A stretch of DNA of 64,000 nucleotides from Larus michahellis (Eukaryota; Chordata; Aves; Charadriiformes; Laridae). The notes below the pieces were generated by a model. It was not told where the DNA came from, searched no databases, and worked only from the letters and a program-made list of their open reading frames with translations. Numbering within the stretch: position 1 is the first letter of the stretch; every line of letters begins with the position of its first letter. Location of the stretch: assembly GCF_964199755.1 (NCBI RefSeq), contig NC_133907.1, forward strand, positions 4,903,001 to 4,967,000, written 5' to 3'. Of this stretch, positions 1 to 12,362 are shown in pieces. A program made the position numbers and the translations under genes.

Positions 1-164
1 CACTCCTTGGGGACCGTTTGGCAAGCTGTGACAGCCTGGAAAAGCCTCCATAGAGTCTGGTAGCTGCAAATGGGTTTCCTTGTGTCTACTTGCTTCCTTT
101 CTCCATGAAAAAGAGCCGCCATTGCCATTGGACTCTCTTCTCATTGCTATTTCGTATTTTTCAG

Positions 165-260
165 CCTACAAGGAGAAAATGAAGGAGCTGTCTCTGCTCT
201 CCCTCATCTGCTCCTGTTTCCACACCCAGCCCCATCCTAATACCATCTACCAGTATGGAG
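165..260 (+). CDS. STMN3: STMN3 exon 2 (membrane-targeting segment)
   Basis: The acceptor is a pyrimidine tract ending ttttcag at 164 and the donor is gtacgt at 261. The exon starts with the last two bases of an Ala codon and ends with the first base of an Asp codon (residues 7-39). It encodes the hydrophobic stretch [11 protein letters not shown] with the Cys-x-Cys pair palmitoylated in this family. Confidence 0.95.
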
Positions 261-2901
261 GTACGTAACCTGCTCCCGCAGGAGCTACAGCATCGTTTGC
301 GTGATGCTCCTGCAGGCAACATGAGAGCTCGTCAGCGCGCTGGGCTGTCCCATCCCGGAGCAGCAATCCATGTCGCAGCCTGGGCTCTTTCTGTTTAGTC
401 TCTGTTCACAGTTTATTTTATTAATGTAACTCACATTTTCCCAGAAAGAAACTGCTTGCAGAGGCTGCCTGCTTCGTACTGGGGTGACGTACAAGACGTT
501 AACAGCAATATGGCCTTTCTGTAATTACGCTGTGAATTTAAATCAATTGTATTGACTTGGAGGGGGGTGAAGCTGATCACTGATTGGGAATTTTTTGGAG
601 ATGACAGAACAAAATCACTCAGGTCAGGACACCCTAATTCCTATGTGAAGAGCTCGGTGCCCTCAGGTGCTCTCCCGAGTGTCACAGGTCCACAGAGTCT
701 CTGTTTTTTTCCCCCCAAAGATATGGAGGTGAAGCAGCTGGATAAGAGGGCATCAGGCCAGAGCTTCGAAGTGATCCTGAAGTCCCCTTCAGATTTATCT
801 CCCGAGAGCCCGATCCTTTCTTCCCCCCCCAAGAAGAAGGACCTGTCTCTGGAGGAGCTGCAGAGGAGGCTGGAGGCCGCAGAAGAGAGGAGGAAGGTAA
901 TGAGATGTTCTGTGGAAGCAAAGACTTTTCTGAGATGGTTACTAATTGCACCAAACCCTGAAACTGGCTTAGCAGGAACAATCTAAAATGGCTTATTATT
1001 ATTTTTCACTATAAATTGTCAGGTGAGAGGTGGGAGTCATGGAATGAGGTTCTGCAGCCTGATTTAGGCAGGGAATTGGACTCAATGATCATCATCGTCC
1101 TCCTGTTCTTGAAACCACACAGTATGGGGTCCTCGTGGTCCTCTGCGTGGGACCTGGCTGGGGGGGGCGGGGGGGACAGTTCTTGCCAGGTAATGCTGCA
1201 GGAGATGTAGCAGTTGGTCACACACCCCACATAAACTTCAAACTTAAACACAGAGTGGGGTTTCTAACAGCTGGCTGTGCCACATATTTTATTGTAGGTG
1301 CTGTATAAAACGTCTTCCTGTGAAAACTACTGAAAAGGAGAAAATTGGCAGAGTAAAACAAAGTATAAATGTTGTGAATGTTGGCGGGTAAGAGGAAAGC
1401 AAGCTGAAATAATTCAAAGAATGAGGTGACACTCGGAGAGGGGACTCCGTACCCTGATGGATGTCACCTCGGTTTTGCTGAGCCGGTGGGCACAGCGTGG
1501 CATCACCTGCCCACCCGGAGCACCGGACCCAGCAGACGTTGCCCCGTAGCAGGAAAAAGGTGCCAAAGCATCTTCCAAGCAAGGAATGGGATGGAGGAGG
1601 GTAGCAAAGTGGTTTTGAGCAGAGGAGATGGTCAGAAAGCCTCTCTGGGGAGCTTAAGGTCTAGAAGAGCCTCTTTGGTTGCCTTACACCTCTCCTGACA
1701 CCTTGCCTCGGCAGACCCAGGAGGCGCAGGTGCTGAAGCAGCTGGCGGAGAAGCGGGAACACGAGCGGGAGGTGCTGCACAAGGCGCTGGAGGAGAACAA
1801 CAACTTCAGCCGCCTGGCCGAGGAGAAGCTCAACTACAAGATGGAGCTGAGCAGGGAGATCCGCGAAGCACATCTCGCCGCCTTGAGGGAGCGGCTCCGC
1901 GAGAAGGCGAGTGCGATGTCCCGGGAGAGGGCTGGGTGCCGATGCCTATGGCGGGGTTTAGGGTCTGGTCCCTGTGGGGTCGTCCCAGGGCGATGGGCAC
2001 AGGGGAGCAGGCGTTTCGTTGCTGGTGGGAAGCAGGCTGTGGAGCAGCTCTGCTCTGGAGCAGCGTGAGAAGGGGGGATGTGTCCTTCCAGTCAGTAGAG
2101 GAAATACCATTTGGCTGATCTTGATAAGTGCAAGCTCACAGGCACAGGATCGGGCCCACTCTGCGTCCAGGGGCTGCGTGGCCAAAGGGCTTTGCAGAAG
2201 AGGGGAGCCATGAATGCATTCACTGTGGGCTTGCATCACCTCCGGGCTCCCGCACATCATACAATCACAGAATCATAGAATTGCCCAGGTTGGAAGGGAC
2301 CCTTCAGATCATCGAGCCCAACCATCAACCTAACTCTGACAAAACCCATCACTAAACCATGTTGCTAAGGTCCTTGTCCACCCGTCTTTTAGACACCTCC
2401 AGGGATGATGACTCCACCACTTCCCTTGGCAGCCTGTTGCAATGTTTGATAACCCTTTTGGTGAAGAAATTTTTCCTGATATCCAAATCTAAACCTCCCC
2501 TGATGCAACTTGAGGCCATTTCCTCTTGTCCTGTCACTTGTTACTTGGGAGAAGAGACCGACTCCCACCTCGTTACACCCTCCTATCTATAACGAGATAA
2601 GGTCTCCCCTCAGCCCCCTTTTCTCCAGGCTGAACACCCCCAGCTCCCTCAGATGCTCCTCATAAGACTTGAGATGCTTCACTGCTTGCAGGCGTAACCC
2701 ACTGTCCTCAGGGTGCCTCGGATGGGAAACTGGTCCCTTTTTTTTTTTGGCTGGTGCAAATCCTGTGTGCGGGAAAGAAGGAAAATAGAGATTGCGAGAG
2801 CAGAAAGAGTTAGCCTGGTGTCATCTCTCCCGTCTTTGCAGGAACTGCACGCAGCTGAAGTTCGCAGGAACAAGGAACAGCGGGAGGAGATCTCTGGATA
2901 A
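165..2901 (+). CDS. STMN3: Stathmin-3 (SCLIP), coding exons 2-5, 5'-partial
   Basis: Neuronal stathmin that sequesters alpha/beta-tubulin dimers and promotes microtubule turnover. It is known to be anchored to Golgi and vesicle membranes through palmitoylated N-terminal cysteines. Visible coding exons are 165-260, 721-896, 1715-1906 and 2842-2901 (524 nt). The missing first exon should carry about 19 coding bases, giving 543 nt and 180 residues, the human length. Exon 2 holds the membrane-targeting segment with the two cysteines (residues 22 and 24). Exons 3-5 encode the stathmin-like domain: a proline-directed Ser-Pro cluster, then a long charged helix (about residues 80-175) that binds tubulin. 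The end reads EEISG. Intron 4 starts with GC instead of GT. The gene is transcribed in the same direction as GMEB2 and HELZ2. Identity is recognised from the protein sequence; the upstream exon is inferred. Confidence 0.96.
721..896 (+). CDS. STMN3: STMN3 exon 3 (start of stathmin-like domain)
   Basis: The acceptor ends ccccaaag at 720 and the donor is gtaatg at 897. The exon encodes residues 39-97. A regulatory segment with four Ser-Pro dipeptides followed by PPKKK precedes the start of the tubulin-binding helix ([18 protein letters not shown]). The junction is in phase 0 with the next exon. Confidence 0.95.
1030..1115 (+). repeat. Degraded CR1 LINE 3'-end fragment, + orientation
   Basis: In STMN3 intron 3, the text around 1068-1095 (gcagggaattggactcaatg, then atc) matches the familiar CR1 3' segment with 'ggttggactcaatgatc'. 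The rest is too diverged to delimit, so the boundaries are approximate. Confidence 0.4.
1715..1906 (+). CDS. STMN3: STMN3 exon 4 (tubulin-binding helix), GC donor
   Basis: The acceptor ends cggcag at 1714. The exon encodes 64 codons (residues 98-161) of charged heptad-like helix ending RERLREK. The frame requires splicing after AAG at 1906, where the intron begins gcgagt, a GC-type donor. The nearest GT, four bases on, would shift the frame of the last exon. Confidence 0.93.
2262..2682 (-). repeat. CR1 LINE, 3' portion, reverse orientation
   Basis: Within STMN3 intron 4. The left end carries the reverse complement of the CR1 terminal repeat (aatcacagaatcatagaatt), followed by a 'ggttggaagggaccc' block. 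The minus strand over 2352-2537 translates to the C-terminal tail typical of CR1 reverse transcriptase ([12 protein letters not shown], then NRLPREVVE). This is a 5'-truncated copy without intact coding capacity. Confidence 0.93.
2842..2901 (+). CDS. STMN3: STMN3 exon 5 and stop codon
   Basis: The acceptor ends ctttgcag at 2841. The exon encodes the last 19 residues, starting [13 protein letters not shown], with the TAA stop at 2899-2901. The final residues are EEISG; human has Met where this sequence has Ile. Confidence 0.95.
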   Translation, partial: ELHAAEVRRNKEQREEISG

Positions 2902-3246
2902 AGGGCTTTTCTACACATCTAGCACCTGATTCCTGTTAACAAACCAACCGATCGACCAACCAACACATTTTATTTTGTTTGTCTAGATGCAACATTCAGT
3001 TCTCCATCCCCCCCCTCCCCTGGTGTTCGTCCCCCAGCTACACGCTTCTCTATCTCTGCATCCTTAATCGTCAGTACTTGTGGGGATTCACGGATCATAG
3101 GGACCTCTAAGCAGAATAGCGACTAGTTCACATGAAATAGAGAATTGATCAGTCAATCAAACAGCTTCTTTGGAGGGTTTTGTCCTTTTTTAAAAAAAAA
3201 TATTTCTTAAACTGATGTAAAAAAAAAAAATTAAGATATTAATAAA
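2902..3246 (+). other. STMN3: STMN3 proximal 3' UTR with poly(A) signal
   Basis: AT-rich sequence after the stop. AATAAA at 3241-3246, just after A-rich runs, is the first canonical polyadenylation signal. Further AATAAA hexamers on the same strand (4711, 8354, 8685, 8776) could serve longer 3' ends; which one is used cannot be decided from sequence. Confidence 0.6.
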
Positions 3247-5725
3247 TTCAACCAGCAGTGTCACGGGGGTGCGGATTTCTTATCCGGGGCTTTTACTCCT
3301 CTTGGTGTTTGCTCTGAGCCAAATATCAGCTTCAGAATAATGGGAAGTAAGTGATAATATCTGTGTGTGAAGTGGAATAGGGAACAGCCCCGTGTTTGCC
3401 AGTGGTAGGAGAGAGGAATGAGAGGGACGGGATGGCTCAGGAGTCGTGGCCTGCGGCCCCCCCTGTCTCGTGGCTGTATCTGGAGCCAGCCCAGGCAGGC
3501 AGCGACCCAAAGGCCTCATCCTCGGATGATTCTGTGGTAGGCTGTGTGAAAGTAGGTGAGGGTCTCCACCCAGAGCTCGGTGCCAGGTGCCACGTCACGG
3601 AAACGGAAGGTCCCCATCACAGCAGGCGCCGCCTGGTGCCCGGTTGTCCCTTGCTGGAGGAGCCCACAGACTGAGCTGCCCCCTCCCTGGCAGAGCAGGG
3701 ACCGACAGGTCTCGGCTGAGCAGATCAGGAGAACCACAGACAGCAATTGCATCCCCGGCTCCGCGGGAGCCCTGGGAGAGGGCACTCGGTCTGCGGGCTC
3801 TGCAGTGCTCCCAAAGCTTGTGGTTTCACTCCAGTAAGAAAGCAAATGCAATAGAGACAGTGCATGGTTGCGAAATAGCCTTTTAGTGAACGGAATAATC
3901 ATCCTTCCCTCTTTCCAAAGACAGATGTGACTCTTTGGTGCCATTACAAGGCAGACACTGAGACCAGAGGTGGCCAGATGAGCCCTGGAGCTCTGGCTTG
4001 TAGGCAGCACCCTGGGAGGCAGGCAGGACATGCCAGATGCCTGCCTGGTACCTACAGACCTACGGCTTCGGATGAGAGGGAGCTAAGAGGGGAGCGATTC
4101 TACAGTAAGGGTGAAGAGGTGGCCCCATGCTCACTCCTTGTCTATCTTTAGCTTTTCAAGGCCCATTCTTAAGAAAAAAATTGTCTTTTGATGAAGCTAG
4201 GGATGAGCAGAGAACATGCAAGCGTGGCAGTAATGTCGTATCTAACTAGGTGGCTGTCAAAGCCCATGGACTTTCTAATCTTCTGGAGTCATGGCTTATG
4301 GAGGTAGCCAAGGTCCAAGCAGCCGCCGTGCACTGCGAGGGGCTGCCACCTTCCCGCTGAGATCCACAGACCTGCTCACCTTGCCCCAGCTCCGCCCCTG
4401 CCTTGGAAAACTCAGTGGAAATGTTGCATCCGAAGAGCAGGGAATGGCCACCTTCCGGCAAGCGGGGCCTCGTGGGCCGCGGTGCTGGGGACTCAGCCCT
4501 GCTGGCGCACCGTCCCACGGCCAGGTTTTGCAGAGGAGATGGTGGAAGCTGCTTTCATTTGAAGCAGAAGGTAACAAGGATTCTCCTCTCTCCAGTGATT
4601 AGAGATTTTACTGGGTTGTTATTTTTTTGACAGCGTTTTGGGGAAAGGGCACAGGGTGCCCTATTTACTCCAGGGCTCCCCTCCGTCCTGGCTGCCTGCT
4701 CTGACCCCGGAATAAACCGAAGGGGCATCCAAGGCACCGAGACATTTCATTATCAGTAATTGGCATTCTCTGCACGCTCTGCTTCCAAAGAGCCATTCTG
4801 TGGGTGGGATGAGGGATTCCTGGGGTGGGAGGATCCTTGGGGAATAATTAAGTGCGCAGGGGATGCAGACGTGGGCACCTGTTATTCCGCCAGTCCGGGG
4901 CTCCCGGGGACCGTGCTCTGCTCGGTGGTGCCAGGCGGTGAGGAGGAGCTAGAGCAGGTGAGGGGTTTGCATGGGGAATAACAATCCCCTTGCCTCTCCT
5001 CCCCTCTGAAAAAGAAATCGTCACTGAGTCTTGTCAGAAGCTGAAGTTTTCTGCCTACCCTGTGCTTTAATTAGGTAAAGAACTGATTACGGCCTGGGGT
5101 GAGCATCAGGCGGTTGCAGAAACCCCACGGAAAGCCAAAGAGCAGCAGCTGCTGGAGGTCAAATCCCGGGGCTCTTTGCCAATCTCCCCAGAAGTCCCAG
5201 CAGGATTCGGGAGAGATCCCTCAATGGCCACGGTTTGATTTTAGGGGACACTCTGCTCCTAAAAGGAAGGGCTACCTTACTCCCATCCCCTCCACCCGGG
5301 CGGGGGGCAGGACAGGACTGTTAGAAAGCCCCAGCGCTGCCGAGTGATGAAAAAAAAAGATTCGGGGCTAAGAGGAAGGAAACTGAAGGTTGAATTTCTT
5401 AACAGTAGCTAATGATCAGTTTATAGTAGCAGCTGTCTTAGATAAGCATCTGTGTAGAGCGCGGCATCACCGCCAGCATCACCTCATTCATATAGTGACG
5501 AGAAATTTTAAAAAGTTTAAAAAAAAAAAAACAAACCTAAAAGTAATTTAAACGAAATGTTTGTGTGTAAGAAATGGTTGAAACTGTCAAATGTCTGTGT
5601 TCCCGCGTTGGTGGGATCTGAGAAGGTACCTGCGAGATATTAACCCCGTCCTACTCTCTGTGGTGCTGAGTGTTTGCTTGGTGTGTAATTCTGACCTGGA
5701 GCTTGTTGTAAATACTGTTTTTAGT

Positions 5726-5763
5726 ACTATGATTATTATGATGATTATTATGATGATTATTAT
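5726..5763. repeat. ATT/ATG-type imperfect microsatellite
   Basis: Units of gattattatgat alternate for about 38 bases. The minus strand gives a run of isoleucine codons, which explains a spurious open frame there. Confidence 0.8.
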
Positions 5764-8653
5764 CAGAAACGTTGTACTCATGAGCAGGAGTTTAAAACAA
5801 GGAGAAAAGACCATTTTCACTCCCTCCTTGGGGCTCAGGAGGAGTGGGAGGCTGGGCCGGGGGAAGGCAGGGTGCCGGTGGGGTGGGATGCCGGACCAGA
5901 GAAGAGCTGGAAAACCAGGGAGTCGGGAGCTGGAGGCAGCTGAGTCCTGCGGGCAGGGCGGCGAGAGCGGGGCCGGGCTGCTCCTCGTGCTGGGAGGAGG
6001 AGGAAGGGCTGAGAGGTGGAATAGGGGTGATGCTTCAATTCTGGTACATATAATTTAGTGTTAACCCAAAGCTCCTTGTGTGAGGGGGTCCAGGCTGCTC
6101 CCTGCAGCCCCCGGGGAAGCCAGAGGAGCCGTGAGGTTTGGCGTGTGCTGGAGGAGGAGGGGTCAGTGGCAGGTTGTGCTGGTCGGAAGCTGTCCTCCCC
6201 AAACAGCTACTGAGTCTCTGGACTCGGTTCCTGCCTGGATCTTCCATCTCGGTCCTTTGTGCTGCCCCGTGCCCGCTCTCCTCCCCCTCCCTGGAGGCCA
6301 GCCCAGATCTCAGGTGGGGGCTTATTCTTGCAATAGCTTTGTCTGGCAAAAAAATCCCATGGGAAATGCACAGGAGAGTGGCCCGGCACACAGTGCTCAT
6401 GCAGGTGTGAGCGCCAGGAGACTGGTTTTTCTCACCTCCGTCGGGTCGGTGCTGTGAGGGACAGTGGATGTGGCTGGAAAACGTGTCAGTGCAGGGTAAG
6501 CTCCTGTGTCGGAGGAGCAGGGATGTGCAGGGAGAGTTTCGCATCGGTAACGTCAGGGGACCGGCTCTGTTACCGCTGCTGAGACACGTCGTGCCAAGGA
6601 AACAACCTCATCGGTGGGGCCAGATGCATTCAGTGTAGCAGAGCGATGTTTGCCCGGTGCGGATGAATGTAGTAGGGATGTTGGGGAGCTTGACGTTTGT
6701 CCGGTGCCACTGGACGCTATCAGGGAAATGTGTGATTGCTTTGGCTGCGTGCCCCAACTCCCGGGGTTTCGGCCGGACGCGGGGTGTCCACCCACCCACC
6801 GCCCGCTCCAAACCCCCGGGGACAGTGCTGCCGGTGCCAGCAGCTCGCACGGTGCCATGCCCGGCTGGCAACACGCGGCACAGCCCGGGATCACGGTATA
6901 TTTCACCCTTTCCATCTCCCAGGGCTGCTAATGGCTGTGTGCAGCAGCATACTTCATGCCTCAATTGAGACTAATTAAGTATCCTCATTAACATCCTTAC
7001 CGTCCCAGCCTCCCTCATTCCCGGACCTTTCCCACATACCGCAGTCATGGACATGGCATGCAACCCCCCCCGGTTCCTGGGGCCACCTTCCTTATGGCAG
7101 GGCTTGAGGTTCTTCATTGATTCCCGTAGATGTTTATTAATCAAGCTTTGTAAGGACAGTTAGCAGCCCCATTTTTGCAGCAGCATGTGGACACGAGACT
7201 TTGTGCCTGGTAGGGAGAGCATCCTCCGGGCAGCTGGCAGCATCCCTGCCCAGACCACGAACGTTTGCAGTTGTGTGAGGGAGGAAAGACGAGATGGTGA
7301 CAATTTATTACGTGCATGTAGAGATGTTTCAAAGAGTTCTCCTGGAGAAGGGCCTCTGATCTGAGCAAAACAGAGAAGCTGAAGCTAAATGGGTTCCCAT
7401 CTGGCACCGACAGCCGGGCGATGAGCGAAGCTGCATGAGAGCTGGGACAACTGGCCTCGTATCCCAAATTAAAGCTCCGCGCTCATGTTACCCCTTGGAG
7501 CAGAGCTCAGCTCTGTTCGTAAATGGGTGCTTTCAAGGATGCTGGCCCCTCAGACTGCTTCTGGACTGAGCCCGTTCTTTGTCTTATTATTTTTTGAGTC
7601 ATTAAAAAAATCTTGCTCTAACGCAGCTGTGGGGTTACCTTTGAGTCGACCTTCCAGGGACGGTGGCAGTTCACGATTGCATGCATCCTACCTTGGGGGT
7701 AGGTTGGTATCGCTGCTCCTTTTAAAATGTAAACTTCAGCTTGCTTGCTTTTGCTTAGCCCAGCGTGACTCTCTGGCCCTGGCTCTGCAAAGCCTGTCTC
7801 ATGGGGTTCGTTCAGTCCCGTCCCGCTGCATTACTCCCCTCCCTCGCGGTGGCTGTGCACTCGGCTGTGCACACGCGCACAGAAACGCGTACGTGGAAAC
7901 GATATATGCACATACACTCTTATACCACTTGAAATGAGTCAGGGAATGGCTGTTTACGGTGCTAGAGATTTCATACTATCCATGCTAGGGATGAGATGAC
8001 ATCGTAAGACCAATAAACTCCACCTTTGTAGTCAGTTGTCTGTAAGTAAAGCAGAAGAGGGGCACTGGCCAACGCCTACGTTTGGGAGCTCCTTGGTCCC
8101 CGGGGGTGCAGGGAGGCAGCAGCCCCCACCCGCTGCCGGGATGGTGGGATCTGAGCGGGGGGGGGCAGCTGGGCATCCCGGCCCCGGCATCCCCCGTGCC
8201 TCAGTTTCCCCATTCCCGTGACAAGGGGACACCGACGCTCTCCACCCCACGGGGACCACGGGAGAGCCAACACATCCATGTTTCTAAAGTGCTCTGAAAA
8301 TGGAAAGTGCCAAAGTACCAAGTCGTGGGACGCAACCGTCCACCCCGGGAAGGAATAAACTGGCCCAGGGCTGCAGGCAGAGGTTTGGAAGATGACTGCG
8401 TGGCCGCGGGGCTGAGCCCTAACCCCAGGGCTGAGCGCCCTGGCTGCCCTCCCGGGCAGGATTCACTCCTCCTGCCCCAGCCTGGGCCACCTTTGCTCCT
8501 GCCGGGTGGGCGGCCGGCGGGGGGAGGCGGCGGGGTGTCGCGGAAGGACTTTCCATCACTAACAGAGCCTTGTCCGGTTCCCTTCGGTCTACCGCGTGCG
8601 TTTCATTGTCAACTTGAGGTTGTTGTTGTGCAAAAGAAGTGATTATGAAAATG

Positions 8654-8791
8654 AAAAAAAAAAAAAAAAAAAGAAAAAAAAAGAAATAAACTTGGTATGA
8701 AACCAAATGTGTCCGTCTCTCTCCGTAAATGGATTGTTTCAGTTCTGAGGCTTCTCTTTGTATTGTGAGAATATCAATAAAATGCATTAAA
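8654..8791 (+). terminator. Candidate distal polyadenylation region
   Basis: A 19-A run and a second A-rich run lead to AATAAA at 8685-8690. A further AATAAA at 8776-8781 is followed by ATTAAA at 8786-8791. The preceding 80 bases are T/A-rich and 3'-UTR-like. It could end a long STMN3 transcript (3' UTR about 5.9 kb) or an unannotated + strand RNA. Confidence 0.35.
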
Positions 8792-11700
8792 CGGAAAGTT
8801 CACCTAAAGATTTAACAAAATCGACTTTAAGCATCTGTATGCTAAACAAGTACTTTGCACCCAGCATAAAAGATGCAGAGATTCATAGCTTATCGCCATT
8901 CTTGGAGGGAAAAAATAATAAAACACTTGAATGAGGGTACTGCTGACATCCCCTGCGGCAGGCAAGGGAAGGGTATGCAAAGTCTTTACAGAGGAAGATT
9001 GAAAAAACATAAGACAATTACAAATACAATAAATCCATTTCTGGAAAACATGTGAGCTTCCTTTTTTTAAAAGAAAACCAGTGCTTGCTTAATGAGCTTT
9101 TCCTGAGAAATGATCCAGGCTTCCCCCTGGGCTGGATACAGCGGGGGGGAGCGGGGCTGCGGTTCCCAAGGAGAGGGACCCCTAACCCAGGAGACCTTGC
9201 ATGAGGCCAACGCTCAAAATCACATCCCTGGGGCCCCGATACACAAAAATGCCCCCAAAAGCTGCAACTGAAGGGAGGTTTGTAATCCACGGAGACAGGC
9301 AAGGGGAAGGGGCCTGGCTGCTTCCCCAGCTGCTGTGGAAGGGATCCCCCACCTTGGGGTAGGAGAAGCTAAACTGAGGGGAGGGCAGAAGGTGGGCAAT
9401 TTTAACTCCCGGGGCAGCTCTTCTGTAAGAGCAGGGAGGACGGTGCTGGGGGTCGTCGCTGCGGCGGCGACCGATGCTCTCCCCATGTGTGCGCAGGACA
9501 CCGCCGCCCGCACAAACAGGAATTCTATTTTTGCAGCGTGACCTTCCCGGTTTTAGAGATAACGACCTAATGGCAAATGCAGCGTTGCTCACTTTTCTTC
9601 TGAGATTTGCGACAGGCCACTAACCCAGGCTCTCAAAGAAAAGTGGATGTAGTAAAGTAAGCCCCTGCATTGGTCTCAGGAAAATAGTCACAGTGCATCA
9701 GTGACACAAAATTCAAGATACATTAGAGAGATCAAGCGTGGTCACCTTCTAACTAGTTAATTCAAGTCAGATCCTTCATCCTCCTGTGATCTGAAGGAGA
9801 AAACCGCAGAGGAATGGGATGTGCCGGGGAGAGGGTGGGCAGGAGGAGCAGGCAGGCGTTGCCTAGGCTCCCACCACCCTCGAGCTTCTTCCCACGTGTG
9901 CAGCCTGGCGGGGCATGATAAAGTCTTGGACCAGATTGTATCACCCACTGAAACGTTTCTTCCAAGATCAAAACCAATCCAACACAGCAAAATATTCTAA
10001 TTGTCTCTTGGAAGGACCCCTACAAAGTGCTCAAGCCACGCGTCGGAGCGTGGGGAGGGGAAGAGAATGGCGGCTCTGGCAAGGTAAATGCAAAAGCACA
10101 GCTGGGCAGGAAAAAAAAAATAGAAAAAAATTTTGCAGAGTAATTTTCTGAAGGTTCGAACAATAACAAGCCGTCCTTTCTCAGCAACCTCCCAGGCGCT
10201 ATGGCTGCGAGGAGCCTGCCCGCCGATAAGACCGGGGAGCAGCAGGCAGATAAGGTGCCAGGAGGCGAATTCCTCCCGGCCCTGGGTGCTGGGGAGGAGC
10301 CCACGGAGGAGCCCAGGGAGGACCCCCTTGCCCAGCATCTGACAGCAAAAGCACGGTTTTGCCTTCCAAGGGGCCACCAGCTGCTGGGAAAACTGGAGCA
10401 GAGCAGCCTTGCTGTGGGTTTGCCGCCTTCTCACTGCTTTTATAATGGCTCTGCCATTGGGCGCCGGTTACGGTGGCAGAGGGACCTTTTATCTGCCCCA
10501 TCCAGCCCCTCTTAGGTCTCGAGGACACAGCTGCCAGCGCAGGGCCCCCAGGAGCCACTGACAGAGACGGCAGAAATACAGACAGGCTTCCATGGAAAAG
10601 GGCGTCACCACTTCCAGCGGGTGAATTAGCATTGCTGGCTATCTTGGAGAAGGAAAAGAAAGACAATTCCTTGTGAAATATCACTTTAGAGAGTATTAGC
10701 TTGGGTAAATCGGAAAGTAAAACAGAGCTGGCAGCTGGTTATCGGGCAGGGTTGGTTTGGATGGGGGGGATGGAAAAAGGAAAGGAAGAACCTTGGGAAA
10801 AATAAGCATTAAATAAACCACTACAAATCTATCAGACAGAAATTCACGTGAAAAATGCTGCTAACCAGACCAAACGCGCGTGCGAGGGGCCAGCCACACC
10901 AGCTGAACGCGAGGCAGAAAAAGCCACTGGCCAAGCAGGTGTGAAAAGCCGACAGAACTAAAACACATCGAGAGTGTTTCCAAAAAGGGACTCACGACTT
11001 TTCGGGCCTCTGGTCTGGCTCTTCCTTTTTCAGAACGTGTTAACCACCCGCTTGCAGAAAAAGCACCACGTGGTAAGATCGCGCGAAAAGGCCTCCCTGC
11101 AAAATCACTGCACGTCAGTCAAACCCCAGATCTTATAGGCACAGCCGGCAGGGCAATCCCAGAAACGGCAGAAATGACACCAAAACCTGTGAGAGCTCGA
11201 GGTGGCCGGGGGAAAACCCTGCAGAGGGGAATCGCAGCACGATGTTTAGCGCTGATACGCAGCCGCGTGTCTCGGGCGCAGCAGCTCGAGGTCGGCTTCT
11301 GGGCAGAAAACCCCCGAGTCTGTGGTGCCTGAGCACATCGCACCCCCCGGCACCACGTGGTGTCCCCCCACCTTCCAGGGACAACTTGCACAGGACACCC
11401 ACAGAAGAGTCTGCAAAGCTCAGGGACAGCTCGCAGACACCTGGGGTAGGAAGGAGGTGACGGAGCAAACCTGCACCATGTCCCTGGGCTGCGTCAAAAA
11501 CTGCCACTCCATCGAAACACGGACATGGCTACTTTCTCCTCCAGGTGCAAAACACACTTTTCTATCTCCCCTTTTATAATTCATTGCTGATAAGGACAGT
11601 AAAAGAGTCGCCGCAGGACTTCTTTATCTCTTTAGTTTTTATTAGGCCTTTTGAATGGGAGGCGAAGCAGCGCCGCGCAGCGTGCTGTGGGCACCAGTGA

Positions 11701-12129
11701 ATGTCCTCACCTGAGCAACACAGGATTAATTTCTCCGGCAGTAATTTTACTTTTCGGTTAAGGTCTCCTCTACTGCTAGGGAAAATGGCATTTTTAGAAG
11801 ACTCTAGTGTCTGAATTTGTGAAAATATTTACTCTACAGCCAGCTATGCTATGTGGGTTTCAAGTCTCAGTGTTTTCGAGCTCACCAGGTGCAGGGACAA
11901 GGAGGAGCGAAACGCGGGCACTTGACCCAAGCTGCCAACAGGATTATTTCATACCATGAAGGTCACACCCAACATAAATTAGAAAGTTTGCTGCGTAGCG
12001 CTCTCCTCTCCCTTGATGGCGGCGGACCTGAGAACTCCTTGCCCCAGTGCCAGACCCCTAGGCACGAAGCCACAGGGCTCGCGGTGTCCGACATTTGCTG
12101 TCCCCTGCTGGGAGTGCACAGCTTCCTGC

Positions 12130-12362
12130 CGATGGAATGGGCTGAGGATAATACACCGTGTTTTATATTGGTATTGGGATCAATATTGGTCTTTAGTATT
12201 ATTAATGTTAATTATTCAGTCTTATTAAGTCTGTTTATATTGCAGTCCCTGTGTTTCCTTGTTTTTCTCCTGATCCCCCTTCTCGGGTGGGGAGGGGTCA
12301 TTGGGTGATAAAATCACTGTCTAAATGACAATAAATTGTCCTGGGTTCTTAAAACCGTAACA
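12130..12362 (+). mobile_element. Probable avian ERV long terminal repeat, 3' part
   Basis: AT-rich text with ttattaagtctg leads into cccttctcgggtggggaggg, then 'gataaaatcactgtctaaatgacaataaattgtc' (12308-12342), and ends 'cttaaaaccgtaaca' at 12362. The order and wording resemble the 3' end of avian ERVL-type LTRs as I remember them. No internal retroviral coding sequence is next to it, so this would be a solo or truncated LTR. The left boundary is not resolved. Confidence 0.45.

Larger units (their letters stand above)
3247..12129. other. Intergenic region between STMN3 and GMEB2; no gene recognised
   Basis: No open frame here resembles a known protein or joins into a spliced gene; all are short and overlap in several frames. 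Contents seen: an imperfect ATT/ATG microsatellite (5726-5763), A-rich runs (8654-8684), and AATAAA hexamers on the + strand at 4711, 8354, 8685 and 8776. The stretch 8700-8800 looks like a transcript 3' end. A long STMN3 3' UTR or a non-coding transcript could occupy part of the interval. Confidence 0.6.
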
